Assembly (NCBI RefSeq): GCF_025175675.1 | Contig: NZ_JANIOA010000008.1 | Span: 62,001 to 126,000, forward strand | Length of the DNA stretch: 64,000 nucleotides | Origin: Sedimenticola hydrogenitrophicus | GTDB taxonomy: Bacteria > Pseudomonadota > Gammaproteobacteria > Chromatiales > Chromatiaceae | Direction: 5' to 3' | Shown: positions 44,113-53,753 of the stretch, one piece after another | Position numbering within the stretch: position 1 is the stretch's first letter | Layout of the letters: every line of letters starts with the position of its first letter | The notes under the pieces: generated by a model | The model's database searches: none | What the model saw: only the letters and a program-made list of their open reading frames with translations | Told to the model about the DNA's origin: nothing | Position numbers and translations under genes: made by a program

Positions 44113-44548
44113 GGGCTAGAGGAATATCAGCATCGTTCGTGGGGCCGGTGGGGCGAACTATAGCGCAGAGCCGGACCCAGGACCAAAGGAACATGACCCC
44201 GCATTTGACGAGGTAAGGGCTCGCGCAAGAATAATTTCGCAGTACCGAGGACGTCACTGGGCCATGTCGGCAAGGCACGCTTTGCAGGCAATGGCCGCTC
44301 CCGGCCATCGCATCCTCGGCTCCGTAAACGGTACATCCCTGTACCACTCCTCATGGCCTCCGCGGCATAAGTCCATCCATGGACAAACCTGTTCCCTTGC
44401 CAAAAAGCGAAACGCCGCCGACGGGGTCCAGTGGCGACCGAATACCGGAACTTATTTTTTCGCGAACCCTAAGCCGATACCGCCGGTTAAAGTCTCGCCC
44501 CCCGCGGCCGCTAATGCCCTGTACCCCTTTCAGCCCCGGCGTTATGGC
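44113..44548. repeat. Intergenic region with dispersed repeat (44310-44352)
   Basis: The 43-bp string GCATCCTCGGCTCCGTAAAC and following (44310-44352) is shared with 36164-36206 and, inverted, 56649-56691. GCTCCCGGCCAT and CGCGGCATAAGTCC around it recur at 56450-56485 inside a MITE-like copy. The open frame of the next gene extends through this repeat but is probably not translated there. Confidence 0.75.
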
Positions 44549-47092
44549 ATGAACTGCAGTCAAGAAATCAGCACTGAATCCACCAGGAGTATCACGGTCG
44601 GCGACATCATCAGCCGGAAGATTCTCAACTGTCCGCCATCGACGCCGATTATTGAAGCCGCCGCCATGATGTGGCAGGCACGCTGCAGCGCCATTGTCAT
44701 CACCTACAACCAACTACCGCTGGGGATCTGGACCGAGGCGGACGCTCTGAAGCTGGACCTGACGGAGGATCAGCAGGCGGTCTATCAAGCGGTCTCCAGC
44801 GTCATGAGCCGACCGGTTAAGAGTATTGAACAGCACGCCACGCTGGAGAAGGCCGAACGGCTGCTGCAACTGGAACAGATCCGTCACCTGCTGGTCATCG
44901 ACCAGGATGCCCAGCCGGTGGGTCTGCTCAGTCAGAGCGACCTGATCCGCGCCCAGGGCGTGGAGCACGATCTGCTGTTGCGCAACATCTCCACCCTGTT
45001 GAAACGGCCACTGGTCATCCTCGAGGCGCATCTGTCACTCAACCAGGCGATCAAAAGGCTACGCGAAGTCGGGGTCGATGCGGCGGCCGTTTTCTATGCC
45101 GACGATGCGCCCTACGGCATCTTCACCGAGCGCGATTTCCTCAAGACCATCGCCACCCAGTGCACCAGCGCCTGTGTCGGCGAGGTGGCCAGCCGCCCGC
45201 TGGTGATGCAACCGGACCACCTGTCGCTGATGCAGGCACGAACCATTTTCGATCAGCAGGGCTTCCGCCACCTCGGCATTACCGGCGCGGGGGGCAAACT
45301 GGTGGGTATTCTCTCCTTTTCCGAGATTCTCACCGGTATCGATCACCGGCACGTGGACGACCTGCGCAACGCCCTGCGCGAGCGGCGCATTGCCCTGGAG
45401 CATTCGCAGGAGAACCTGCACCTGGCGCAGCAGGTGATCAGGGCCTCCCGCGACGGCATCATGGTGACCGACGCCAGGGGCTTCATCCAGTCGGTCAATC
45501 CGGCATTCACCCGGATCACCGGTTACAGCGCGGAAGAGAGTATCGGCAACACCCCGGCGTTGCTCAAATCGGGCCGCCACGACGCCGCCTTCTACCAGCA
45601 GATGTGGAGCGCCGTGCACAGCGATGGCTACTGGGCCGGCGAGGTGTGGAACCGGCGCAAGAATGGCGAGATCTATCCGGAGTGGCTGAGCATCAACGTC
45701 ATCCGCAATCATGAAGGCGAGATCACCAAGCTGGCGGCCATACTGTCGGACATCACCGACCGCAAGAAGAGCGAGGAGCAGATCAAGAACCTCGCCTTCT
45801 ATGATGTGCTCACCGGCCTGCCCAACCGGCGCCTGTTCAATGACCGTCTCACCGTGGCCATCGCCAACGCCCACCGCCACGACCACCTGCTGGGGATCGT
45901 GTTCATCGACCTGGACCTGTTCAAGCGCATCAACGATACCCTGGGACACGGCGCCGGCGACCAGTTGCTGGTGGAGGTGGCCCGGCGGATCCAGAGGGAA
46001 ATGCGCGAGGGCGACACCGCCGCCCGCATGGGGGGCGATGAATTCACCCTGCTGCTGCAGGAGATCGAGGACGCCGATGCCGCAGTGGCCATGGTGCATC
46101 GGATTATCGGCGCCATCGCCAAGCCGATTACCCTGGCCAACAACACGCTCTACATCACCGCCAGTATCGGCATCAGCATCTACCCCCACGATGGCAACAA
46201 CAGCGAGACCCTGATCCGCAACGCGGATACCGCCATGTACCGTGCCAAGGATGACGGCAGAAACAGCTACCAGCTCTACACCGCCACCATGAACGCCACC
46301 TCCCTGGAGCACCTGGCGATGGAGAGCAACCTGCGCAAGGCGATCAAGGAGCGGGAGTTCACCCTGCACTACCAGGCCAAGGTGCTGGCGGAGAGCGGCC
46401 GGATCACCGGCGTTGAGGCGTTGATCCGCTGGCAACACGCCGAACTGGGCTATATCGCACCCGCCCTGTTCATCCCGCTGGCGGAGAATATCGGCCTCAT
46501 CCCCGAACTGGGCGACTGGGTGCTGGAGACCGCCATCAACCAGTGCCGCGACTGGATCGGCAAGGGCCTGGGGGAGTTCCGTATCGCGGTCAATGTCTCG
46601 GCACGCCAGCTGATCCAGCCCGAATTCAGCGAGCGGCTGATCGGCATGCTACAACAGGCGCGGGTGGAGCCCCGCTACCTGGAGCTGGAACTGACCGAGA
46701 GCGCGGTGATGGAGCGTCCGCACGAAGTCATTCCCATGCTCACGGCCCTGAAGAGCCACGGCATCCATATCTCCATCGACGACTTCGGCACCGGCTACTC
46801 CAACTTCGGCTACCTGAAACGGCTGCCGATCGACAAGCTGAAGATCGATCTCTCGTTCATCCGCGATGTACCGACCAACCGGGATGACGCCGAACTGGTG
46901 GCGGCGATGATCGCCATGGCCCACAAACTGAGGCTGTCGGTGATCGCCGAGGGGGTGGAGAACCGGCAGCAGATCGATTTCCTCAAACAGCACCACTGCG
47001 ACGAACTGCAGGGCTACTTCATTACCCGTCCCCTGCCGGCCAAGTCCATCGAGCCGCTCCTGATTGCCGGCACCTTCGCACTGGATCGGTGA
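44549..47092 (+). CDS. CBS-PAS-GGDEF-EAL cyclic-di-GMP protein
   Basis: An 847-aa cytoplasmic signalling protein. Four CBS motifs (about residues 10-265, for example ISRKILNCPPSTPIIEAAAM) are followed by a PAS domain (about 280-400, ASRDGIMVTDARGFIQSVNP), GGDEF (about 410-570) and EAL (about 585-835). GGDEF is intact (RMGGDEFTLLL), and REGD five residues before it is an RxxD inhibitory site. EAL is intact (EALIRW), with DDFGTGYSNFGYL and later Lys/Glu residues. Both synthesis and breakdown of c-di-GMP are thus possible. The start MNCSQEIS at 44549 is chosen because upstream codons lie in a repeat; no clear ribosome site is visible. Confidence 0.88.
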   Translation: MNCSQEISTESTRSITVGDIISRKILNCPPSTPIIEAAAMMWQARCSAIVITYNQLPLGIWTEADALKLDLTEDQQAVYQAVSSVMSRPVKSIEQHATLEKAERLLQLEQIRHLLVIDQDAQPVGLLSQSDLIRAQGVEHDLLLRNISTLLKRPLVILEAHLSLNQAIKRLREVGVDAAAVFYADDAPYGIFTERDFLKTIATQCTSACVGEVASRPLVMQPDHLSLMQARTIFDQQGFRHLGITGAGGKLVGILSFSEILTGIDHRHVDDLRNALRERRIALEHSQENLHLAQQVIRASRDGIMVTDARGFIQSVNPAFTRITGYSAEESIGNTPALLKSGRHDAAFYQQMWSAVHSDGYWAGEVWNRRKNGEIYPEWLSINVIRNHEGEITKLAAILSDITDRKKSEEQIKNLAFYDVLTGLPNRRLFNDRLTVAIANAHRHDHLLGIVFIDLDLFKRINDTLGHGAGDQLLVEVARRIQREMREGDTAARMGGDEFTLLLQEIEDADAAVAMVHRIIGAIAKPITLANNTLYITASIGISIYPHDGNNSETLIRNADTAMYRAKDDGRNSYQLYTATMNATSLEHLAMESNLRKAIKEREFTLHYQAKVLAESGRITGVEALIRWQHAELGYIAPALFIPLAENIGLIPELGDWVLETAINQCRDWIGKGLGEFRIAVNVSARQLIQPEFSERLIGMLQQARVEPRYLELELTESAVMERPHEVIPMLTALKSHGIHISIDDFGTGYSNFGYLKRLPIDKLKIDLSFIRDVPTNRDDAELVAAMIAMAHKLRLSVIAEGVENRQQIDFLKQHHCDELQGYFITRPLPAKSIEPLLIAGTFALDR

Positions 47093-47219
47093 TCAGACTT
47101 CCGGTCTAGGATTGCGCGTAAAGTTATTGGGCCGCGGCTTTGTTCGGCGCCGGGTTTACAGTATTCTCCCCATTCAGAACAACGACTACCCCACAACCTT
47201 TGTAGCACCGGGCAGATCC

Positions 47220-48656
47220 ATGAGCAGCCGACAGACCCCCTTTGCAGATGATGCCGCCATCGTGGTACAGGCCCTGGCCGACTACATCCGTGAGTCGGCC
47301 GGGCAGGCGGCCCCGGTGATCCACCAGGAGTCCCTGGAGCGCTTGATCGATCAACTCGATCTGCGCCGACACCTAGCGCAGGGCGACCTGAGCGGAGAAT
47401 CCCTGAAACGGTTCGTCACCGACTACCTGGCGGCCACCACGCGCCTCCACCATCCCGGCTTTCTGGCCCATCAGGTGGCCGTGCCCCACCCCACCGGCGC
47501 GCTCGGCTCGCTGATCGACGGCGCCACCAACAATGCCATGGCCATTTACGAGATGGGTCCGGCGGCCGCCAGCATCGAATACTTCATGGTCAACTGGATG
47601 CTGGAAAAAATCGGCTGGCGCGGGGTGCCCAGCAACCGCCAGCTCGACCCGCAGTCGCTCCACGCCGGGGGCGTCCTGACCCATGGCGGATCGCTGGCCA
47701 ACCTCACCGCCTTGCTGGCGGCACGCAGTGCCCGGGTGCCGACGTTCTGGAAGAGCGGCAACCCCGGCAATCTGCTGGTGCTGGTGCCGGAGCAGTCGCA
47801 CTATTCGATGAAACGGGCGGTGGCCATCCTCGGCCTGGGCGAGGACAACTGTCTGACCCTGCCGGCCGATGCCGACGGCCGGGTGCTGCCCTCGGCGATG
47901 GAGCGGCAGATTAGCGAACTGCAATCCCGGGGCAAGCGCATCATGGCCATCGTCGCCAACGCCTGCGGCACCGCGGCCGGGCTGTACGATCCGCTGCCGG
48001 AGATCGCCGCCATCTGCCGCCGGCACGCCATCTGGCTGCATGTGGACGCGGCCCACGGCGGCGGCGCCCTGGTGTCGGACAAGCTGCGCCACCTGCTCGC
48101 CGGGATCGACCAGGCCGACTCGGTGGTCTGGGATGCCCACAAGATGATGTGCACCCCCACCGTCTGCGCCGGCGTGCTGGTACGCGATCACCGCCACCTG
48201 GACCACGCCTTCGAACAGGAGGCGAGCTACCTGTTGCACGCCAAGGACCAGCCCGGCTTCGACTTCATCTCGCGCACCGTGGAGTGCACCAAGGCGGGGC
48301 TGGGACTGCGCCTGTTCATGACTATTGCGGCGATGGGCGAGCAGGGGCTGGCGGGACATGTGGAGGGGCTGGTGCAGCGTGCCCGGGAGGCGGCCGAACT
48401 GATCACGGGCCGGCCCGGGTTCGAGCTGGCCATCCGCCCCGAGACCAATATCCTCTGCTTCCGGATCGACGGGGATGATCACATCCAACTGGAGATCCGC
48501 CGCCGGCTGCTGGAGCGGGGCGACTTCTACATCTCCTCCACGCTCTACAAGGGCCGTCGCTGGCTGCGCCTGGTGTTCATGAATCCGGCAACCAGCCTCA
48601 ACGACATCCGGACACTGCTGGATGAGATAACCGATATCCACTCGCGGATCGACTGA
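47220..48656 (+). CDS. PLP-dependent group II decarboxylase
   Basis: A 478-aa pyridoxal-phosphate enzyme of the glutamate/sulfinoalanine/diaminobutyrate decarboxylase family. HHPGFLAHQVAVPHPTGALG, GGVLTHGGSLANLTALLAAR and HVDAAHGGGALVSDKLR are typical, and the PLP lysine is in VVWDAHKMMCTP. The ATG at 47220 is preceded by GGCAGATCC, a weak ribosome site; the open frame reaches further up into the previous gene. Substrate (cysteine sulfinate, aspartate or diaminobutyrate) cannot be told by eye. A role in sulfur metabolism is possible. Confidence 0.88.
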   Translation: MSSRQTPFADDAAIVVQALADYIRESAGQAAPVIHQESLERLIDQLDLRRHLAQGDLSGESLKRFVTDYLAATTRLHHPGFLAHQVAVPHPTGALGSLIDGATNNAMAIYEMGPAAASIEYFMVNWMLEKIGWRGVPSNRQLDPQSLHAGGVLTHGGSLANLTALLAARSARVPTFWKSGNPGNLLVLVPEQSHYSMKRAVAILGLGEDNCLTLPADADGRVLPSAMERQISELQSRGKRIMAIVANACGTAAGLYDPLPEIAAICRRHAIWLHVDAAHGGGALVSDKLRHLLAGIDQADSVVWDAHKMMCTPTVCAGVLVRDHRHLDHAFEQEASYLLHAKDQPGFDFISRTVECTKAGLGLRLFMTIAAMGEQGLAGHVEGLVQRAREAAELITGRPGFELAIRPETNILCFRIDGDDHIQLEIRRRLLERGDFYISSTLYKGRRWLRLVFMNPATSLNDIRTLLDEITDIHSRID

Positions 48657-48739
48657 AACCGAGCGGCACCGGTGGCATAGCGCCGACCTGGGTGGCCGGT
48701 CCTCCTATCCGGTTACGCCAGGAGAGCTGCCGATGCCGA

Positions 48740-48850
48740 ATAACTACTCACCGGTCTCATAAGTGATTGGCCTGCCTTGCCGGCCTCACACGACGGCTTG
48801 TCTCCTCGAATCGGCCAACAAGGCAGGCCAATCACCCCGTGAGGTGTGAC
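48740..48850. repeat. MITE-like palindromic element, shortened copy 2
   Basis: Starts ATAACTACTCAC, then GTGATTGGCCTGCCTTGCCG and its partner AACAAGGCAGGCCAATCACC. The long GC-rich centre of copies 1 and 3 is missing, so this looks like an internal-deletion form. It lies between convergent genes and may act as a terminator. Confidence 0.75.
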
Positions 48851-48859
48851 GGTCCCAAT

Positions 48860-50704
48860 TCAATTAGTCGCCTTGATGGCCGCTTCAACTTCCGATTGGA
48901 GCGTCGCCGACAGCCCCTTATCCAGGGCCAGTCTGAAGTGCTTTTTCGCCTTCTCGTGATCACCCAGATCCCGCAGGGTCAGCGCCAGATGGTAATCGGC
49001 GCGTCCCGAATCGGTTATCCCGTCGGCCGCTTTGCTCAATGCGGTCTGGGCACTCTTGAGGTCGCCACTACGATACAACGCCCAACCCCAAAGGTCCTGG
49101 ATATACGGGGCATCCGGCAGTTCGGCATACACCTTCTCCGCCAGATCACGTGCTTTCTGGATATTCTGATTCATATCCAGCAGGTTGCTGGCCAGGTTAT
49201 CCATGGCCGCCAGGTAATTGGCATTCAACGCAAGGGCCGCTTCATATTGCCGATTCGCCATATCCAGCTGTCCGGCCGCCTGATACAGCGTACCCAGTTC
49301 GTAGGCCAATACCGCCTTAGTCGGATTCACTGCGGCACCCTGTTTCAGAATCTCTATGGCCTGGGAAAGTTTACCCTGATCAAACTGGACTCCGGCCAGG
49401 GCGATCCAACCTTTTTCACCGCTGGGATTTATGTCGATATACTGGCGCAGATAGCGAGTGGCGAGTGCGTAGTTCTTCTCTGCACGTGCCGCTTCCCCCC
49501 CGAGCAATAGGGCCGGCACATGCGGTTGCGGTCGATCAATCAAGGCGGCCAGGGTCTTCTGCGACGCCTGGATCCGTCCGCTTGACGCCTGCAGATCAGC
49601 CAGCCCGTATAAAAAATCATCATTATCCGGATATTTCCGTGTGGCCCGTTCCAACACATCAATGGCATAGTCATTCATGCGTTCGTTCAGCAACACCGGA
49701 ATCATGACCTGGAGGATACGTGCGGTGTCGGCTTCATCGACGATTTTCAACGCCAGCTCATATTCATCCATGGCCTTGATCACCTGCCCGGCCAACAAAA
49801 AGACCCTGGCCAGTCCGAACCGGGCATGGGCCTCGGCATCCGGTACGCGTTCCATCAAGCCTCGCGCCGCCGCCTGGGCCGCTTGTGTATCCTTTGTCAC
49901 TTCCGCCAGACCCATCTCCAGCTGAAACAGGTTCAACGGATTGCCCGCAACCAGCGGCCGCAGCGACGCGTCCCACTGCGCGGATTTCTTCGTTTCGCCC
50001 AGAGCCGCGTAGGACAGCGTCAGATACAGGGCCGCCTGAGTGGGATAGCGTTTGTTTGCAAGCTTGTCCGGGGACAACACCGGCGACAACAGATCGATAA
50101 TCGCCCGGTAGGCCTGTACCTGTTTATAGTTGCGGGCCAGATCTATATGGTAATCCTTCAGCCCGGCGATCTGGGCCGAAGGAAGCTTCTCCAGATAAAA
50201 AATGGCCTCCCGCGTGTCGCCCGACTGCTGCGCCAACCAGCCCAGATAGCGGTTGGCCAGGTTATCGTCCGGGGTTGCACGCACCACCTGCTGCAACAGT
50301 GTTCGGCCAATCTTAACGTCCCCGTTGAGAATCTTGGTTACACCATATTTGGTGATCACATCCGCCTTCACCGGAGGAAGTGCCATAAGCCGGCGGAAGG
50401 CCTCCTCGGCGGCCTTGAAATTTTTCATCATCATCAGGGAGATACCCGCCAGCTCAAGGGCATCCTTATCCTTGGGCCGTTGTGCCAGAATTCTGGCTAT
50501 CTGAACATTTGCCTCCTGTTGCTTGCCCGCCTGGATCAGCTGCACAATCTCCTGCAACTGACTGTCACGGATAATCGCCGGATTAGTGATGCTCAGCGAA
50601 TCAATTGCGGGGGTTTCCAGGGATGACGATTGTTCAATGGTGATGGCATGGCTCACCGGGGCCATGGATAACATGAGTACTACGCCCATAAACAACCGCA
50701 ACAT
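48860..50704 (-). CDS. TPR protein linked to PEP-CTERM export
   Basis: A 614-aa protein with a signal peptide (LRLFMGVVLMLSMAPVSHA, residues 2-20) and then about twelve tetratricopeptide repeats, for example AALYLTLSYAALGETKKSAQ and AVLAYELGTLYQAAGQLDMA. Periplasmic TPR proteins of this type accompany PEP-CTERM/exosortase systems. A PEP-CTERM protein is encoded two genes upstream. The ATG at 50704 has GAGGA 8 bases before it; an ATG ten codons upstream is less likely. No exosortase gene is in the window. Confidence 0.85.
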   Translation of the reverse strand: MLRLFMGVVLMLSMAPVSHAITIEQSSSLETPAIDSLSITNPAIIRDSQLQEIVQLIQAGKQQEANVQIARILAQRPKDKDALELAGISLMMMKNFKAAEEAFRRLMALPPVKADVITKYGVTKILNGDVKIGRTLLQQVVRATPDDNLANRYLGWLAQQSGDTREAIFYLEKLPSAQIAGLKDYHIDLARNYKQVQAYRAIIDLLSPVLSPDKLANKRYPTQAALYLTLSYAALGETKKSAQWDASLRPLVAGNPLNLFQLEMGLAEVTKDTQAAQAAARGLMERVPDAEAHARFGLARVFLLAGQVIKAMDEYELALKIVDEADTARILQVMIPVLLNERMNDYAIDVLERATRKYPDNDDFLYGLADLQASSGRIQASQKTLAALIDRPQPHVPALLLGGEAARAEKNYALATRYLRQYIDINPSGEKGWIALAGVQFDQGKLSQAIEILKQGAAVNPTKAVLAYELGTLYQAAGQLDMANRQYEAALALNANYLAAMDNLASNLLDMNQNIQKARDLAEKVYAELPDAPYIQDLWGWALYRSGDLKSAQTALSKAADGITDSGRADYHLALTLRDLGDHEKAKKHFRLALDKGLSATLQSEVEAAIKATN

Positions 50705-50736
50705 GTTGACGTCCTCTTGTGTGGTTCGATTCATCC

Positions 50737-51159
50737 CTACTGGCTGACGCCAAGGGAATATTCCAGGCGAATGGCTTCCGCATGGGTGTTATTCCACATC
50801 AGGCAGAGCACCTGGGACTCCTGGACCCGGTATCCCTTCATGTCGGGCGTGCTGCCGACCAGAGACGGACCAAAAAGATAAATGATCCTACCCAGCGTCA
50901 CGTCATGGTAGTGGACATTGAACTCGACATCCACGCTGGCATCGAATTCATAGTGTAACTGCTGGTTTGCTCTCACCAGGAGACACTCTTCATGCATCTT
51001 TCCCGGCATTATGGTTTTTTCAACCAGTTCCCCGCCCGCCCGCTCAATGGCTGAATGCTGGGCGGGATAGGCGAACAGGCTGATCAGCGCTCCCGCCATG
51101 AAAACCGTCGCCTGACTGCCACGCCAAGCTGCCATTGGATTATTATTATTGTGAGACAT
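50737..51159 (-). CDS. 140-aa exported or membrane protein of unknown function
   Basis: A hydrophobic segment at about residues 16-32 (ATVFMAGALISLFAYPAQH) acts as signal or anchor. The remainder looks like a beta-rich domain (ECLLVRANQQLHYEFDASVD, VEFNVHYHD), similar in feel to GOLD-type domains, and ends LEYSLGVSQ. It is 32 bp upstream of the TPR gene and on the same strand. No family is assigned with confidence. Confidence 0.65.
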   Translation of the reverse strand: MSHNNNNPMAAWRGSQATVFMAGALISLFAYPAQHSAIERAGGELVEKTIMPGKMHEECLLVRANQQLHYEFDASVDVEFNVHYHDVTLGRIIYLFGPSLVGSTPDMKGYRVQESQVLCLMWNNTHAEAIRLEYSLGVSQ

Positions 51160-51236
51160 GTGTAAAAATTATAGTCGGGAATTTTTATTGGACCAGCCAA
51201 ATCCCGCGCTTCCGCGAAGCATCTGTATCTGATATT

Positions 51237-51263
51237 AAAAAGGGACCCCATAAATGGGGTCCC
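51237..51263 (-). terminator. Intrinsic terminator of the PEP-CTERM gene
   Basis: Perfect 9-bp stem GGGACCCCA/TGGGGTCCC (51242-51250 and 51255-51263) with a TAAA loop, followed on the minus strand by five T. It lies about 40 bp after the PEP-CTERM stop and separates it from the 140-aa gene. Confidence 0.9.
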
Positions 51264-51301
51264 CGGGGTTTGCTCAACCAGGCATCGGATATGCAGCCTG
51301 A

Positions 51302-52501
51302 TCAATCCCGCCCACGCTGATTGAATCGCCAACCCAGTCCGGCCAGGCCAATACCCAACAGGAACAGCGTACCGGGAATCGGAACACCGGGTGGCGGGGG
51401 CGGCGTCTGGCTACAGAGCGGATCACTCAGACTGTTGCAGAGATTGATCGTCAACAGGCCGAAATCACCCACACTGGCGGAATCAAAGGCGCGCGCCTGG
51501 ATGAGGTACTGTCCCGGCGCATAACCGGTGGTATCCCAGCTCAGCAGTTGAGTCGCCGTATTAAAGGTCGGCAACGCGTTGATGAAGCCCGCGCCGAGCA
51601 CCAGCACCGGATCCCAGGTTCCCGGCGGGCCGAGCAGGGCGCCGTCTTCCGGGTCGGTGGCGGTGAAGGTATGCAGAATGGGTCCGGGACCGACCAGGGC
51701 ATTGATCACCATATCATCCACCATCGGTGCCTGGTTGGCGGCGGCATCCACGCCGTCGAACATCCAGTCGAACTCCACCATGGAACCGTCACTGGCGATA
51801 ATGTTGCCGCTGAAGGCGGCGTCGGCACCCACATTCTGTCCACCCAACGAAGTGTTGTCGGTGATCTGGGCGCGGTTGGCATCACCGATAATGGTCATCT
51901 GGCCGGTGGTGGTGTTGACGGTGAAGCCCGGCACCTGCGAGTTGATATTCAGATTCAGGTCCTGGTTGTAGCTCAGGGCCAGGGCATCCGGAGAGGTGGC
52001 GTTGAGCCCCTGAGAATAGTCATTGCCGGCGAGGCGACTCACCTCGGGCTGAATGGTGCCGAAATCGAAATTGATCGGCGCGGCATCGTTACCGTCCCAG
52101 TTGATGGATGAGTTGAGATCCCAGGAACTCTCAATCCAGTTGGCCAGGCTGCCGGCGGTGGCCACCCGGCAGCAACTGCCCGCGGTGATATTCAGGACGC
52201 CCTGGGTGACATTGCTGATATCGACGGTGTAGACCGTGGTCTGCTTGTCATAACGCGAATCCGAGGTGTCCGTGACTGCACTTTGAAACGTCATGCCACC
52301 GACACCGGTGACCGTCGGTGTATTGGACTCGACAGTGTTCTTGCGCCAGAAGGTGGTCTGCACAACCGTCAATATGCCGTTTTCAATCGTTGGTATCATG
52401 GCGCCGCCGCGGAAATGGGACGCCTCCGCGGTGATGGCAGCGGTCCCCAGCGAGGCCGCGATCGCCGCGCATGCCAGGGTTTTGCGAAATGTCTTATTCA
52501 T
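51302..52501 (-). CDS. PEP-CTERM sorting-domain secreted protein
   Basis: A 399-aa exported protein. The signal peptide is TLACAAIAASLGTAAITAEA (residues 8-27). The body is beta-rich, with Asn/Asp/Thr-rich stretches and an Ig-like or cadherin-like segment (VDDMVINALVGPGPILHTFT, ATDPEDGALL). The C-terminus is a sorting tail: Pro-rich QTPPPPPG, VPIPG in place of the usual VPEP, the helix TLFLLGIGLAGLGWRF and basic NQRGRD. Exosortase would process it; none is in the window. Its role is probably extracellular matrix or surface. Confidence 0.88.
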   Translation of the reverse strand: MNKTFRKTLACAAIAASLGTAAITAEASHFRGGAMIPTIENGILTVVQTTFWRKNTVESNTPTVTGVGGMTFQSAVTDTSDSRYDKQTTVYTVDISNVTQGVLNITAGSCCRVATAGSLANWIESSWDLNSSINWDGNDAAPINFDFGTIQPEVSRLAGNDYSQGLNATSPDALALSYNQDLNLNINSQVPGFTVNTTTGQMTIIGDANRAQITDNTSLGGQNVGADAAFSGNIIASDGSMVEFDWMFDGVDAAANQAPMVDDMVINALVGPGPILHTFTATDPEDGALLGPPGTWDPVLVLGAGFINALPTFNTATQLLSWDTTGYAPGQYLIQARAFDSASVGDFGLLTINLCNSLSDPLCSQTPPPPPGVPIPGTLFLLGIGLAGLGWRFNQRGRD

Positions 52502-53130
52502 TATCTCCCTCCGGGATTACCCTTTATTACGCCGTTTCACTGAGCCGCATCGGAAGCAGCCATAACCGATAAGACGATTCCTGGATAATCCAGAAATTCC
52601 TCGATGCGGTTATCTTAAGCATTTTTGGTGCCATTGATTCTAATGCGAATACATCGCATTGTTTTTCAATGTAATTAAGCAGTTCATACTATGTTTAAAT
52701 TCTTTATTGCGAGTTCACATTGTAAAATTTGCCGACAATGGACTCCCTAGGCTTCAATTGCGCAACCACGGCGTGGATACCAACCTCGATTCCGTGGTAA
52801 TCCAGCCCTGTCCCGTACCGGCTTTGTTGGCGGCGGACACCATCCACGAACCGGAGCTCACAAGCACCTGGACACCTCAAAAACAGTTCATCAGCGAGGA
52901 GAAGACAAACAATGGCTGAAGGAGCGGCGCTCCGGCGTGCAGCGGGCCAGGTGGAACCCGCTCGACAAGGAACGCGATCTGATCCGGGTGCATATTGATC
53001 CGGTTCAACTGGATTCGAAGGAAGATGGACGCATCGTTTGTCGGACGGAGCGCGTGGATTTCCGCGGCAAGGCTCTCTTTAATGACCGGCTCGGCCGATG
53101 GGTGTATAAGGAGGCAAACGGCGAGGGACC
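52502..53130. other. Intergenic region with an unassigned open frame
   Basis: The AT-rich part (52590-52740) probably holds the promoter of the PEP-CTERM gene. From about 52895 to 53127 one plus-strand frame has coding-like composition (WLKERRSGVQRARWNPLDKE, LIRVHIDPVQLDSKEDGRIV) and runs into the start of the exonuclease gene. It has no good start and no recognised family, so it may be a gene remnant. Confidence 0.35.
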
Positions 53131-53625
53131 ATGCTACCGGCGATCATCGATATTGAAGCTTCCGGGTTCGGGCGTGACAGCTATCCGATAGAGGTGGGCG
53201 TGGTGCTCCCTGACCGGCGCAGTTTCTGTCATATCATCCGGCCGGCAGCGCACTGGACCTTCTGGGACAAAAGCGCTGAAGCGGTGCACGGCATCTCCAG
53301 GCGACTGCTGCTGGAGAAGGGTAGACCGCCCGCTGAAGTGGCCGACACGCTGAACCGGCTGCTCGGTGGCCGCACGCTCTATACCGATGCCTGGGGTCAT
53401 GACATCTCCTGGATCGGCAAGCTCTATGAGCTGGCAGGGGTACCACAACTGTTCACCCTGGACAGTCTGCGCAGCCTGATCAGCGAACAGCAGGTGGCAC
53501 TCTGGCACCCCACCAAGGAACAAGTGATCCTGGAGCTGAACCTGACCCGTCACCGCGCCAGCACCGACGCGATGATTTTACAGGAGACCTTCAGGCGCAC
53601 CCATGGCATCTGTGGCGAGGGTTGA
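53131..53625 (+). CDS. DEDD-type 3'-5' exonuclease-like protein
   Basis: A 164-aa protein of the DnaQ/RNase T fold. Acidic residues are at AIIDIEASG (D-x-E), at TDAWGHDI, and at HRASTDA (His-x4-Asp), consistent with the DEDDh type. HGISRRLLLEKGRPPAEVAD is the usual middle segment. It probably degrades single-stranded nucleic acid ends. GAGGG lies just before the ATG. Confidence 0.82.
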   Translation: MLPAIIDIEASGFGRDSYPIEVGVVLPDRRSFCHIIRPAAHWTFWDKSAEAVHGISRRLLLEKGRPPAEVADTLNRLLGGRTLYTDAWGHDISWIGKLYELAGVPQLFTLDSLRSLISEQQVALWHPTKEQVILELNLTRHRASTDAMILQETFRRTHGICGEG

Positions 53626-53753
53626 TCCGGCTACCCGTCCAACACGCCACAGACAGCGCCGCTTCGGCAACCTGGTAAAGAGACGCGCCCACCCGCCTGC
53701 CCGCCGGGTGAACGCCGCATCAACCACAAACACGACACAGGCAGCAGAATGCA

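Noticed and set aside
44264-44548. 95-codon upstream extension of the c-di-GMP protein
   Set aside because: It is translated repeat sequence (44310-44352) without domain character.
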